The position numbers and the translations under genes are program-made. Shown here in pieces: positions 1 through 8,381 of a stretch of DNA of 37,994 bases. Numbering within the stretch: position 1 is the stretch's first letter; each line of letters opens with the position of its first letter. Source of the DNA: Paenibacillus albidus (GTDB taxonomy: Bacteria; Bacillota; Bacilli; Paenibacillales; Paenibacillaceae); the NCBI RefSeq assembly GCF_014644435.1, contig NZ_BMKR01000053.1, positions 1 through 37,994 on the forward strand. Direction: 5' to 3'. The notes under the pieces were generated by a model that did no database searches, was not told the DNA's origin, and saw nothing but the letters and a program-made list of their open reading frames with translations.

Positions 1-188
1 AAAGAGCGATTGCTCATTTTGAAACATCTGACGAGAATTTGCATTCTCTACCGATTCATCCCCAGCATTTGCATGCTGTAAGAATCCTCTTTGTTTGGAT
101 ATCACTTTCGTGATTTCCCACTCACTCGTTGTTCAGTTTTCAAAGATCAAGCTGTTCTTTTACTTCATCACCGCGTCTCAGCAGCGAC
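1..188 (-). other. 5' leader of a leftward rRNA operon (16S gene just off the left edge)
   Basis: Read on the minus strand, this stretch has the layout of a Bacillales rRNA operon leader: strong tandem promoters, then a boxA-like element (131-149, TGATCTTTGAAAACTGAAC), then short hairpins running toward the edge, where the 16S gene should start. The 16S 5' end itself is not visible. Four small inverted repeats lie at 4-15, 33-48, 63-78 and 101-114; three of them close on GNRA-type tetraloops in the RNA sense. The neighbour ygxA also borders an rrn operon in Bacillus subtilis, which supports the call. That 16S follows is inference. Confidence 0.8.
131..149 (-). promoter_or_regulatory. boxA-like antitermination element of the rRNA leader
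   Basis: The minus strand reads TGATCTTTGAAAACTGAAC, close to boxA of rRNA leaders (E. coli core TGCTCTTTAACAA; Bacillus leaders carry TCTTTGAAAACT). BoxA binds NusB-NusE and makes rRNA transcription resistant to Rho and pausing. It lies about 40 nt downstream of the proximal promoter start, the expected position. Confidence 0.7.
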
Positions 189-194
189 CTTTAT

Positions 195-224
195 AATATA
201 TCACAGCGCCCTCGTTTTAGTCAA
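195..224 (-). promoter_or_regulatory. rRNA operon promoter P2 (proximal)
   Basis: -35 TTGACT (219-224) and -10 TATATT (195-200), spacer 18 nt, on the minus strand. Upstream of the -35 the coding sense is a run of A residues (225-250), an UP-element-like tract typical of stable-RNA promoters. The predicted start is near 188. Confidence 0.8.
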
Positions 225-301
225 CCTTTTTTTTAATTTCTTTTTTTCGGTTGATTTCTGATGGCTTTGCAGCTCATCGTTGTTTCGGAGGGACGAGTTA
301 T

Positions 302-331
302 AATTTAACACAGGTCCGAGCAAAGAGTCAA
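302..331 (-). promoter_or_regulatory. rRNA operon promoter P1 (distal)
   Basis: A second -35 TTGACT (326-331) with -10 TAAATT (302-307), again 18 nt apart and 107 bp upstream of the proximal promoter. Tandem promoters with identical -35 and spacer are typical of Bacillales rrn operons. Confidence 0.7.
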
Positions 332-380
332 CTATAATTTCTTCTCTTTTTATTTCCGACTTCATTACAAATGAACAAAC

Positions 381-404
381 AAAAAAGAGAGTGCTTAGCC
401 TCTC
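381..404 (-). terminator. Rho-independent terminator of ygxA
   Basis: On the minus strand a GAGAG/CTCTC stem (400-404 with 387-391) is followed by six T residues (381-386). It lies just past the ygxA stop and separates it from the rRNA promoters. Confidence 0.65.
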
Positions 405-437
405 CCTATCCTGAAGCTTTTCTATTTAGTTTATTCT

Positions 438-1313
438 TTATAAAGTGTAGCGAATACAATGTCCATCCTGCAAGCCTGTACTGGCCCAGGATGTGATCTC
501 CCGGATCAAAGAACGCGATACGAGCTTGCGCAGGACGAGGGGAAGCTCCGCCTCCAGATGTCCCAGCCCGGAATGCAGCAGTAGCTCTTTTATACTCCAG
601 GGCTCCTTCCGTCCATGCAGAATATTCAACAACATAACACAACAATCCGCCATCTTGGACATGACTGAAAACTCGCATGCGAGCAGCACCAGCTCCACTC
701 TCTGTTCCAATGTCTCGGTGCTAACCGTCAATTCTTCATATAATTTATAGACGGAGGTATTCATGCTTTTCACTTGATCCCAAATCGCCGGGTCAGGAAA
801 ACGTCCCCCCTCACTCACCTCAATACGCGCCCAGTGATACAAGGCCATTAAGGTACAATTATAGGCATCCATGATGCAGTCTGCTTCCAGGTAGCGTTTG
901 GACTTAACATACATATGCAGGAATCGGGCAAACTCCATAAAGAGTATCCGTTCTTTAATCGGGCCTTCAAACTGTACAATCTCCCGCCGCATATCTTTCA
1001 GAATCCCCTTGGGATCCCAAATAACTTCTCCTGCCATCAGGCTTGTCAGCAGATCATTGTTGTCGCCCGCCATCACAGCGCGTTCCAGCGCGGAAATACC
1101 GATGTGGACCGACTGGGTCCGTTTCTCCCCGGCAATGGTATGGCTGACAATACGTTCCTTCTCTTCCTCGTGCAGCATCAAGACTACCATATCAAAATCG
1201 TGAAGAAGCGCACTCGGAATTGGAGCATTCCCGCTCTGTCTCAAGGCTACAGCCCCCAGAACACTCTCATCAAAGGTCTCTCCACTCAACAGGGTCAAAT
1301 TGGACAGTTCCAT
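438..1313 (-). CDS. ygxA: Nucleotidyltransferase-like protein YgxA
   Basis: About 291 residues, matching the length of the B. subtilis protein. It is an uncharacterised protein classed as nucleotidyltransferase-like; the reaction is unknown. I recognise it partly from position: in B. subtilis the order is perR, ygzB, ygxA, rrn, and the same genes appear here with a GH18 gene added. The open frame begins at 1349, but I prefer ATG 1313 because GGAGG sits 7 nt upstream, while the earlier ATG has no ribosome binding site. The protein is soluble, with a mostly helical C-terminal half. A terminator follows at 381-404. Confidence 0.8.
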   Translation of the reverse strand: MELSNLTLLSGETFDESVLGAVALRQSGNAPIPSALLHDFDMVVLMLHEEEKERIVSHTIAGEKRTQSVHIGISALERAVMAGDNNDLLTSLMAGEVIWDPKGILKDMRREIVQFEGPIKERILFMEFARFLHMYVKSKRYLEADCIMDAYNCTLMALYHWARIEVSEGGRFPDPAIWDQVKSMNTSVYKLYEELTVSTETLEQRVELVLLACEFSVMSKMADCCVMLLNILHGRKEPWSIKELLLHSGLGHLEAELPLVLRKLVSRSLIREITSWASTGLQDGHCIRYTL

Positions 1314-1442
1314 ACTTCCCTCCATCAAATTTGGCGATTTTGCGTCCATTCAGTTATAATCCACTTAGTATTAATAATTCTACAAGGTCAAGTTAGTTCC
1401 TTCTGGACAACCGAACTATATTTCAGTTAGGAGTAATTACTC

Positions 1443-1808
1443 ATGAAGTTCAAATCGGCCAAAATTAATGCTTTCCGAACCTGGGGATTATTGCTTACCA
1501 TGCTCGGAATGGGACTGATGGTATTGGGAACGGCAGGGATCGTCTTCTGGGGCTCTGCCGGCAAGGTCTTCGCAGCCATCGGTCTTGTAATCGGTCTCAT
1601 CTCTATGATGGCCAGTCTTGCTATCTATTTCTGGGCCGGCATGCTCTCCACAAGCGCAGTTCAAGTGGAATGTCCGGAGTGCCACAAATTAACCAAGATG
1701 CTTGGTAAAACGGACCGGTGCATGTTCTGCCACACCATCCTGACCCTGGACCCCGCACAGGCCAATGTCACAGCAGAACAATTGAAGAGCCAGCAGCTCA
1801 ACCAGTAA
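1443..1808 (+). CDS. ygzB: YgzB family membrane protein (UPF0295)
   Basis: 121 residues, close to the usual 117. Two transmembrane segments (about residues 14-35 and 44-66) are followed by a cytosolic tail with CPEC and CMFC pairs (about residues 77-96), which looks like a one-zinc ribbon. Function is unknown; the family sits beside perR in many Bacillales. It is divergent from ygxA, separated by 129 bp from the preferred ygxA start. The ATG has a TAGGAG ribosome binding site. A strong bidirectional terminator follows. Confidence 0.85.
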   Translation: MKFKSAKINAFRTWGLLLTMLGMGLMVLGTAGIVFWGSAGKVFAAIGLVIGLISMMASLAIYFWAGMLSTSAVQVECPECHKLTKMLGKTDRCMFCHTILTLDPAQANVTAEQLKSQQLNQ

Positions 1809-1832
1809 GATACTCGCCCTCCCTGCAACAAG

Positions 1833-1864
1833 AAAGGGGCTCCCAATCCGGGAGCCCCTTTTCT
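1833..1864. terminator. Bidirectional terminator between ygzB and the GH18 gene
   Basis: A 12-bp perfect stem (1833-1844 with 1850-1861), loop AATCC, with flanking A and T runs, lies between two convergent genes and serves both strands. Confidence 0.9.
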
Positions 1865-1897
1865 TATGTGATATATTTCCTACTAATCAAAGCACCA

Positions 1898-3619
1898 TTA
1901 TTCATGAATTCCCTTCAGCGTTTCCCAGGCTTCCTGAACGGCGAAGCTGCGGGTCCAGGAAGCGACGCCGCCCAGTCCGAAGGATTTTGCCAGTTCTACT
2001 CTTGCTTTCAGGGAGAGCTTGTCCTCTATCCAGATTTTCTTGAGAGCGCCATCTTCCTTGTACTCTACATAATTTTGACCTGCTTCAGAATCCAGCACCG
2101 GTGTAAGCTTTTTCTCGTTGAGGATTTTCCGGACCGCATTCATACTGACAGCCTTAGAGCTCACTTTGGTCTTCCCCTCAACTTCTGCTTCCGTCCAGAT
2201 CCGGGTATACAAAGGAATGCCAAGTATCACCTTCTCAGGCGGCACCTCGTCTTCCTCGATAATCCGGCTGATCGAACTTTTCACCCATGGCAAGGAAGCC
2301 ACAGAACCAGCCTTAGGGCTTGAGGCCCAATGCTCATCATATGCCATCACAATCAGAAAATCGGCTACAGCCCCAAGCGCCCGGCGATCCAGAAACAAGG
2401 ACCACATTTCACTGTTGGATTTAGGCGTCACGTCAATGGAGACAATCAGGTTTTTGGCCTGCGCCATCGGCTTCAGCTCACGCATAAATTGAGTGACATT
2501 CTCCCCGTCTTTGGTGTAGACATTCTCAAAATCAATATTGATGCCATCAAGATCATACAAATCGGCGTATTCCAGCATCTGTACAATCGTCCTCATTCGC
2601 TTCTCATAGCTGGACAAGGCTTCCGTGGTCAAATCAGCATCAAAGCTGTTGCTCAGCAGCCCCCATACCTCCATATTGCGGCTGTGGGCCCACTGAACAT
2701 AAGCACTGTCTGCCTTGCTGCGGACGTTGCCCTCAGGATCTACAATTTCGAACCAGGTTGGACTAACCACATTGACTCCAGGCATTGCCCCAAAGGAAGC
2801 AGGGTCCGGCTTACGCTCATACACAGCTTCCCAGAAGAGGTTGACGGATTTGCCCTTCCAGCTGCGTTCAGCCCTTGAAGGCGTGGATGCCTTCTGTTCT
2901 ACAGTCTTTTGGCCGTCAGCTATAATGTCGTCGGCTTTGGCATATCCTGCATGTCCACTGCTCAGCTGAACATAAAGCCATTCTCCGGTATCATTCTTCC
3001 AGATGTGCACAACAGCTCCAGGTGCCATATCGGCTACAATCGGCGAATGAATTGACGCCTCTGTGCGCAGAGCTTTGGTCTTGCCGCCTTCCTCACCTTT
3101 AACCTTGCCAAGCGGCACGCTCTCACCAGCCGTCATGAGCAGTACAGCCCCCGTCCCTTGATCCTCCTCCACTTCAAAACCATAAAGCTCCTGCAGAGTA
3201 TCTGCCGGAAGGTAGGTTACATCCCCGATTTGTTCCGGGGCGAGGCGCAGCTGCATGGGCTTGTTGTTAAGACTGGCTTCTGTTTTATTTTCCTGCATAT
3301 AAAGAAGATCACTGCCTGTAGTCAAAATAACCGATTGGGTACCGGTCTCATAACGGATAGATGAATCCACATATTCCTGCAGCAGCGGCAGCGGTAAAAG
3401 CAGCTTGTCTCCGGTACCCGAAGCGGAATATCCGGTAAGCTCTCCTTTTACAAACACAGGATGCTCCATTCCCTTCCAGTCCGGCTCCTGATGCATCCGG
3501 TTCGGCAGCACAAAAAAAACAACCCAATACGCTGCTGCGGCGATCATCAACAACCCCACCATTCGGCGAAAGAAGCTTCCCCGTTTTTTGACTCGTTTCT
3601 GACTCTGTCTTCTGCTCAA
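1898..3619 (-). CDS. Membrane-anchored GH18 glycosidase with SH3-like domain
   Basis: 573 residues. The basic N-terminus is followed by one membrane anchor (about 20-40), a region resembling a copper-amine-oxidase-N-type stalk domain (about 50-165), a bacterial SH3-like segment (about 175-235) and a C-terminal GH18 barrel (about 250-573). The catalytic motif DGINIDFE spans D358-E365, with Glu365 the expected acid, and MAYDEHW begins near 425. It probably acts outside the membrane on N-acetylglucosamine polymers such as peptidoglycan, like SleL/YaaH-type enzymes; the substrate is inferred. The start is TTG (3617-3619) with GGAGG 8 nt upstream. It sits inside the otherwise conserved perR-ygzB-ygxA block. 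Confidence 0.85.
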   Translation of the reverse strand: MSRRQSQKRVKKRGSFFRRMVGLLMIAAAAYWVVFFVLPNRMHQEPDWKGMEHPVFVKGELTGYSASGTGDKLLLPLPLLQEYVDSSIRYETGTQSVILTTGSDLLYMQENKTEASLNNKPMQLRLAPEQIGDVTYLPADTLQELYGFEVEEDQGTGAVLLMTAGESVPLGKVKGEEGGKTKALRTEASIHSPIVADMAPGAVVHIWKNDTGEWLYVQLSSGHAGYAKADDIIADGQKTVEQKASTPSRAERSWKGKSVNLFWEAVYERKPDPASFGAMPGVNVVSPTWFEIVDPEGNVRSKADSAYVQWAHSRNMEVWGLLSNSFDADLTTEALSSYEKRMRTIVQMLEYADLYDLDGINIDFENVYTKDGENVTQFMRELKPMAQAKNLIVSIDVTPKSNSEMWSLFLDRRALGAVADFLIVMAYDEHWASSPKAGSVASLPWVKSSISRIIEEDEVPPEKVILGIPLYTRIWTEAEVEGKTKVSSKAVSMNAVRKILNEKKLTPVLDSEAGQNYVEYKEDGALKKIWIEDKLSLKARVELAKSFGLGGVASWTRSFAVQEAWETLKGIHE

Positions 3620-3749
3620 AATATATCCTCCAGAATAATAACAGTATTTGAGTTGCGTTTACGGTCTTATATAGAACTAAAAGGCAAAAAGCCCTCTTTA
3701 ACAATACGCTTAAAAGGCCCTTTGGTTTCGTTTAATATCCAACTCCAAC

Positions 3750-3787
3750 AAAAAAACGTGTGTCCTCCGTCTTCCGGATTCCGCACG
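3750..3787 (-). terminator. Possible perR terminator
   Basis: On the minus strand an imperfect hairpin (3757-3787, CGTG/CACG outer stem and TCCG/CGGA inner stem) is followed by seven T residues (3750-3756). It lies 55 bp past the perR stop. The stem is interrupted. Confidence 0.45.
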
Positions 3788-3841
3788 TTCCTGATTATCG
3801 ATCCCCGTGTCTTTGTTGCCCTTCGGGCAGCAATAACTTCG

Positions 3842-4282
3842 TCACTCTGCATTCTCTCCGCAGCATTTGCACACCCCGTACAATTCCATACGCAGTCCGT
3901 TAATCTTGAACCCCGTAGCCTGTTCGGCACGATGTTCAACGTCGTGAAGCGCGGGATAGCTGAAATCCTCAATTTTGCCGCATTGTTGGCATATGACATG
4001 ATAATGATCAGATACATTGGCATCAAAACGGCTCGAGTTATCGCCATAGGTCAACTCACGGACCATGCCTGCTTCCATGAACATTTTGAGATTGTTATAT
4101 ACGGTTGCTACGCTCATACTTGGGAACTTCGGCTCGAGCGCCTTGTAGATATCGTCTGCAGTAGGATGATTCATCGCTTCCATCAAATACGTAAGAATCG
4201 CATGACGCTGGGGCGTAATACGGACACCGGTTGTCTTCAATTGTTCCAATGCATGCTGTACGCCACTACCCATCCATGCCAC
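3842..4282 (-). CDS. perR: Peroxide-responsive Fur-family repressor PerR
   Basis: 146 residues. The N-terminal winged helix contains GVRITPQRHAIL and the recognition region SVATVYNNL; the C-terminal half is the dimerisation domain. The regulatory metal ligands of B. subtilis PerR (H37, D85, H91, H93, D104) are all present here as H39, D87, H93, H95 and D106. Zinc cysteines are C98/C101 plus a C-terminal CxxC. In B. subtilis, Fe-PerR senses H2O2 by oxidation of these histidines and represses katA, ahpCF, mrgA and itself. A palindrome over its -10 box suggests autoregulation here too. The ygxA/ygzB/rrn context supports PerR over Fur or Zur. Confidence 0.93.
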   Translation of the reverse strand: MAWMGSGVQHALEQLKTTGVRITPQRHAILTYLMEAMNHPTADDIYKALEPKFPSMSVATVYNNLKMFMEAGMVRELTYGDNSSRFDANVSDHYHVICQQCGKIEDFSYPALHDVEHRAEQATGFKINGLRMELYGVCKCCGENAE

Positions 4283-4315
4283 CGCCTTTAATTTGAAAAA
4301 ATAATAATAATCTTA

Positions 4316-4351
4316 CTTATAATTGTAAGACCCCGGTTTCAATATTGTCAA
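4316..4351 (-). promoter_or_regulatory. perR promoter with overlapping candidate PerR box
   Basis: -35 TTGACA (4346-4351), 18-nt spacer, -10 TACAAT (4322-4327) on the minus strand. A 14-bp near-palindrome, CTTATAATTGTAAG (4316-4329), overlaps the -10 and resembles the AT-rich Fur-family operator. B. subtilis perR is autoregulated; the same is inferred here. Confidence 0.65.
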
Positions 4352-4399
4352 CGAGGTCTGTACATTATATTTATTATTATATAAGAAAAATTACTTTAT

Positions 4400-6307
4400 T
4401 CAATATTTCCTCACATTTAAGTTGCTGTTTCCTTCCACATTCAGCTTGTATTCGCCGGTTCCCATCTCGCCGGAGATTGTTTTTTTATCAATAATCAGCT
4501 CTGGAAATTCCGATACAATATCACCATATCCACTGGAACCATTCAGCTTGTAGTCCGCTTCTTCCGGCAAATAGAGATTGATATCGCCCACAGCACTGTA
4601 TATCTCCCAGTCACCGCCAACAGCAGAGGAACGCACGCGTATTCCGCCATTCAATGACTCGGCATGCAGCTTCGAGCGGGCACCGTCGATCTCCAAATTC
4701 CCGTTTTTACTGGAGATGTCAACATCATTGCCGCTATCAAAAACACTGATATTGCCGACCGCCGTAGACAGCTTAAGCGCTTCGCTGATCTCCCAGGCCT
4801 TCATATCTCCGCCGCTCGTAGTTAAATCGACGGTTCCCTGTACACTTCTGGCGCGTACGGCACCGTTCAGCGTTTTGCCCTTAACATCACCGAAGATGCG
4901 GTTCAGGATCAACTCACCATTCCCTGTTTCCAGTGAAATATTCTGGATAGCTTCTACATTCTGCAAAGTGATCCCACCGTTCATCGTCCGGACTTCCAGA
5001 TCAAAGCGCCGATCCTCCGGTAGATAAATCTCCAGATCCATACGGGGCTGGCGTTTGCCGGAATCACCGTAGGCTTTGCTGTTTGGTGTGATTTTGATAT
5101 TCGGTCCTTCCACCACCTCGACAAAGGACTGCTCCGAAATAGCCTCAGCCATAGCCCCCTGTAATTGATCGACCCAGACTGTCGTCTCAATCTCAAGATC
5201 CTCAACCGGAGCCCGATGCAGCAAAATATCACCGTTGATTCCGTCAATGGAGATCTTGGCGGTATCCAGCTCAACCGGCACCACCAGGCGTGGCTTCGTA
5301 AACTTGCTTCCCTCCGCTTCACCATAATCAACCGCTGCAGCGGTCAGATTGAGACTCACCCGATTCCACAAATGCAAATAGTGCTCCTGCTCGGCCACTA
5401 TAAAGACACTGACTGCCAGGACGACTGCGGACAGCAGACCCCGCAAATCAAGTCTGGCCCTCGTTCTTTTGGTGCCCGAATTCCGGCGGCGGGACAGCAA
5501 ATAGATCAGCAGGTATTCCATACCCCAAAGCACCGGAATAAGCGGCCACCATATGAGCAGCAGAAGCATGTACTCCGTCCCCTGTATAAAGTCCAGCAAT
5601 AACAGAATACCTACACTAAGCATCAGGATGGAGGCAGTGTAACGGCCGACACGGCGCTTAGGCCGCTCCCCTTGTCTTCGTAAGCCCTTTACCTTGACGA
5701 TCTCCCTGATCCCCATCACCAGTGCCGACATGATTAAGATCACGGCTACTGCAGCCTGGGCCTCATGCTCTATGAAATTCTGCAGCCAAGCGGGCTTTTG
5801 CCGGAAAAGAAACAGCAGCCCCCCGCCAAGCAGCAGCAGAAGTCCAAAGGATATACCAGGCTCACTAACCAGAGTCCGGCGTTTGGAGGAGGCAGAAACG
5901 TTGATTAACTCTCCTGCTTCAGGGCCCCGGCCTTCCGGAAAACGAAGGATACGGTCTGCCGACTGCAGCACGTCGAACACATTGTAGAAATACAAGGCCG
6001 GAATGAACAGGGCCAATAATATGAGCAGTGGCACATTAATCTGCATGCCTATAGAAGAGAAATACAACAGGGCCGCAATATCCAGAAGGATTAAAAAGAT
6101 AACGGAGATGCCTTTACGGAGAAGTCCAAAATAAATATGTCCAGTTCCGGGAATAATCGCTGCCAGCAGCCCGGCTATGAACTTGCTTTTGCGGGTACGG
6201 CGCTTCGGACGTGGCGGAATACGCTGACCGTTTTCCTTTCCGGATTCCAGCCCTTCCAAGACCTGCGGCTCCATCTGCTCTGCGATCATTTCGGGATCAT
6301 CTGTCAC
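4400..6307 (-). CDS. Polytopic membrane protein with C-terminal DUF4097 beta-repeat domain
   Basis: 635 residues. The basic N-terminus (PKRRTRKSK) leads into a motif like the PGxGHxYxG of TM2/DUF5683 proteins (IPGTGHIYFG), then about eight membrane segments (roughly 42-308). The C-terminal 300 residues are repeated short beta-strands (GNGELILN, GGDMKAWEI, GNISVFD, GNLEIDG), typical of DUF4097/LiaG-like domains and probably extracytoplasmic. Function is unknown; related proteins are linked to envelope stress, and no LiaRS-type regulator is adjacent. The start is GTG (6305-6307) with AGGAGG 8 nt upstream. It lies 42 bp after the GNAT gene and could share its transcript. Confidence 0.8.
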   Translation of the reverse strand: MTDDPEMIAEQMEPQVLEGLESGKENGQRIPPRPKRRTRKSKFIAGLLAAIIPGTGHIYFGLLRKGISVIFLILLDIAALLYFSSIGMQINVPLLILLALFIPALYFYNVFDVLQSADRILRFPEGRGPEAGELINVSASSKRRTLVSEPGISFGLLLLLGGGLLFLFRQKPAWLQNFIEHEAQAAVAVILIMSALVMGIREIVKVKGLRRQGERPKRRVGRYTASILMLSVGILLLLDFIQGTEYMLLLLIWWPLIPVLWGMEYLLIYLLSRRRNSGTKRTRARLDLRGLLSAVVLAVSVFIVAEQEHYLHLWNRVSLNLTAAAVDYGEAEGSKFTKPRLVVPVELDTAKISIDGINGDILLHRAPVEDLEIETTVWVDQLQGAMAEAISEQSFVEVVEGPNIKITPNSKAYGDSGKRQPRMDLEIYLPEDRRFDLEVRTMNGGITLQNVEAIQNISLETGNGELILNRIFGDVKGKTLNGAVRARSVQGTVDLTTSGGDMKAWEISEALKLSTAVGNISVFDSGNDVDISSKNGNLEIDGARSKLHAESLNGGIRVRSSAVGGDWEIYSAVGDINLYLPEEADYKLNGSSGYGDIVSEFPELIIDKKTISGEMGTGEYKLNVEGNSNLNVRKY

Positions 6308-6349
6308 TTTGGGCTCCTCCTTTTCGCGATTGTTGTTGTCCCTTGCTAT

Positions 6350-6820
6350 TCACCTTGAACCACTCCGGTGGAATTCAACCAGTTCGACTCCCGGAACAAC
6401 TTCCACCACCCCGGCAGCCACAAATCCATGGCTGGTATACAACTGGACGGCGGGCGTATTCTTGCGGCCTGTCGATACGATAAATAATTCCATATGACTG
6501 TACTGTTCAAACACGTATTCCAGCAGTCTGCTGGCGATCCCTTTGCGAAAATGCTCCGGATTCACCATCATCCGGGTAACCGTCAGCTGGCCGGGCTGCT
6601 CTTCCGCGATTGCGACAGCCCCCATCAATTCTCCGTTGTTATCCCAACAGCCGTAGAACACCTCGGAGGACCCCTTCAGCATATCCCGGGTCTCCATCAG
6701 CGGAGGAATTTCATGGAAGCCGATCAGCTCCGCCTCCAGGCGGTATGCTTTATGCTGCAGACTCCATAAATCATCAATAGTAGATTCATCTTGCAGATTC
6801 AACCGAATTATTGTATGCAT
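6350..6820 (-). CDS. GNAT-family N-acetyltransferase
   Basis: 156 residues from ATG 6820, chosen because AGGGGA lies 9 nt upstream; the frame is open to 6868 but has no ribosome binding site there. The acetyl-CoA binding core is visible: VTRMMVNPEHFRKGIASRLL (Q/RxxGxG/A-type loop), then a C-terminal strand with NTPAVQLYTSHGF. The substrate cannot be predicted. It follows gatB by 95 bp with a GCAA-loop hairpin between. Confidence 0.8.
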   Translation of the reverse strand: MHTIIRLNLQDESTIDDLWSLQHKAYRLEAELIGFHEIPPLMETRDMLKGSSEVFYGCWDNNGELMGAVAIAEEQPGQLTVTRMMVNPEHFRKGIASRLLEYVFEQYSHMELFIVSTGRKNTPAVQLYTSHGFVAAGVVEVVPGVELVEFHRSGSR

Positions 6821-6848
6821 CGCCGTTTGTCCCCTTATATGCCGTGAA

Positions 6849-6872
6849 GGGCCTGCCGTTGCCGACAAGCCC
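6849..6872 (-). other. Intercistronic hairpin with GCAA tetraloop
   Basis: A 10-bp stem (6849-6858 with 6863-6872, two G-U pairs in the minus-strand RNA) closes on GCAA. It lies between the gatB stop and the GNAT start. No T-run follows, so it is more likely a weak terminator or mRNA-stabilising stem than a classical terminator. Confidence 0.5.
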
Positions 6873-6915
6873 CAAGTCTTATTGTGCTACAAGTATATTA
6901 CCCCGGAATCAGAGT

Positions 6916-8349
6916 TTAACTATTCAGTACTTCGGTCAGCAATTTATTCGCAAGTCCGGGATTGGCCTTGCCCTTGCTTTCCTTCATAACCTGTCCGACC
7001 AGGAAGCCGATGGCCTTCTGTTTGCCGGCCTTATAGTCCTCCACGGACTGCGGATTGGCAGCAACGACTGCTTCAACGATTCCTTTGATAGCCCCTTCGT
7101 CGCTGATCTGCACAAGCCCTTTTTCTTCAACAATGACAGCAGGCAGCTTGCCGCTTTCGAGCATTTCCTTGAAGACGGTCTTGGCAATTTTGCTGCTGAT
7201 CGTGCCGGCCGCAATAAGGCCGATCATCTCACCCAGGCCCTGCGGCGTAATCTTCACCTGGGACAATTCCAGATTGCTGCTGTTCAGGTATCCGAGCAGA
7301 TCGCCCATGATCCAGTTGGCTACAGCCTTGGCATCTTTGGTATAGGCGAGGCTTCCCTCAAAAAAGTCTGCCAGCAGAATCGAAGAGGTGATCACACCCG
7401 CATCATAGGCGGTAAGGCCATACTCTTCACTGTAACGTGCCTTCCGTGCATCCGGGAGCTCAGGAATCGTGGCGCGGATGGACTCCTTCCAGGATTCATC
7501 AATATGCAGGACGATCAGATCCGGGTCCGGGAAATAACGATAGTCATGTGCTTCTTCTTTGCCGCGCATCGACAAGGTTTTGCCTCCGGCTTCGTCCCAG
7601 CGGCGGGTTTCCTGCACTACAATACCGCCCTCATCCAGAATCTCTCCCTGGCGGTATTGCTCATATTCCAATCCGCGCAAAACGCCGCGGAAAGAGTTCA
7701 TATTCTTAAGCTCTGCACGGATGCCGAACTCGGCTTGTCCTGCCGGACGAAGGCTGATGTTCGCATCACACCGCATCGAGCCCTCCTCCATCTTGACATC
7801 CGATACATCACAGTACTGCATGATGGCACGAATCTTCTCCAGATACGCGCGGGCTTCTTCCGGCGAGCGCAAATCCGGTTCGGAGACAATCTCAATCAGC
7901 GGAGTTCCCACACGGTTGAAGTCAACAAGCGAAGCATAACCTCCGTCTACGTGCGTCAGCTTTCCGGCATCCTCTTCCAGATGAAGGCGGGTAATGCCGA
8001 TCCGTTTGGTCTCTCCGTTCACTTCAATATCAATCCAGCCATTCAGCCCTATAGGCTGATCAAACTGTGAGATCTGATACGCCTTCGGCGAATCCGGATA
8101 GAAGTAATTCTTCCGGTCAAATTTGCTGACATCGCCAATGGTGCAGTTCAGCGCCATTGCGGCTTTCATCGCATATTCCACTGCCTGGCGGTTGAGTACC
8201 GGCAGTACGCCCGGATGACCCAGGCAGACGGGGCAAGTATGCGTATTGGGCGGAGCGCCGAATTCCGTAGAGCAGCCGCAGAAGATTTTGGACTTGGTGT
8301 GAAGCTCCACATGAACTTCCAGTCCGATGACCGTTTCGTAGTTAGACAT
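6916..8349 (-). CDS. gatB: Aspartyl/glutamyl-tRNA amidotransferase subunit B
   Basis: 477 residues from ATG 8349; the frame reaches a TTG at 8373, but the family starts at MxxYETVIGLEVHVEL. GatB binds the misacylated tRNA and phosphorylates the Glu carboxyl so that ammonia from GatA gives Gln-tRNA(Gln) (or Asn-tRNA). The N-terminal GatB catalytic domain contains IGLEVHVEL, the zinc-site cysteines CGC and CPVC, and LGHPGVLP; the C-terminal YqeY-like tail ends the protein. GGAGG lies 14 nt before the start, slightly long. It is the last gene of the gatCAB operon. Confidence 0.97.
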   Translation of the reverse strand: MSNYETVIGLEVHVELHTKSKIFCGCSTEFGAPPNTHTCPVCLGHPGVLPVLNRQAVEYAMKAAMALNCTIGDVSKFDRKNYFYPDSPKAYQISQFDQPIGLNGWIDIEVNGETKRIGITRLHLEEDAGKLTHVDGGYASLVDFNRVGTPLIEIVSEPDLRSPEEARAYLEKIRAIMQYCDVSDVKMEEGSMRCDANISLRPAGQAEFGIRAELKNMNSFRGVLRGLEYEQYRQGEILDEGGIVVQETRRWDEAGGKTLSMRGKEEAHDYRYFPDPDLIVLHIDESWKESIRATIPELPDARKARYSEEYGLTAYDAGVITSSILLADFFEGSLAYTKDAKAVANWIMGDLLGYLNSSNLELSQVKITPQGLGEMIGLIAAGTISSKIAKTVFKEMLESGKLPAVIVEEKGLVQISDEGAIKGIVEAVVAANPQSVEDYKAGKQKAIGFLVGQVMKESKGKANPGLANKLLTEVLNS

Positions 8350-8381
8350 AAGTAATCCCATTCCCTCCTTCAAAGGCCCTG

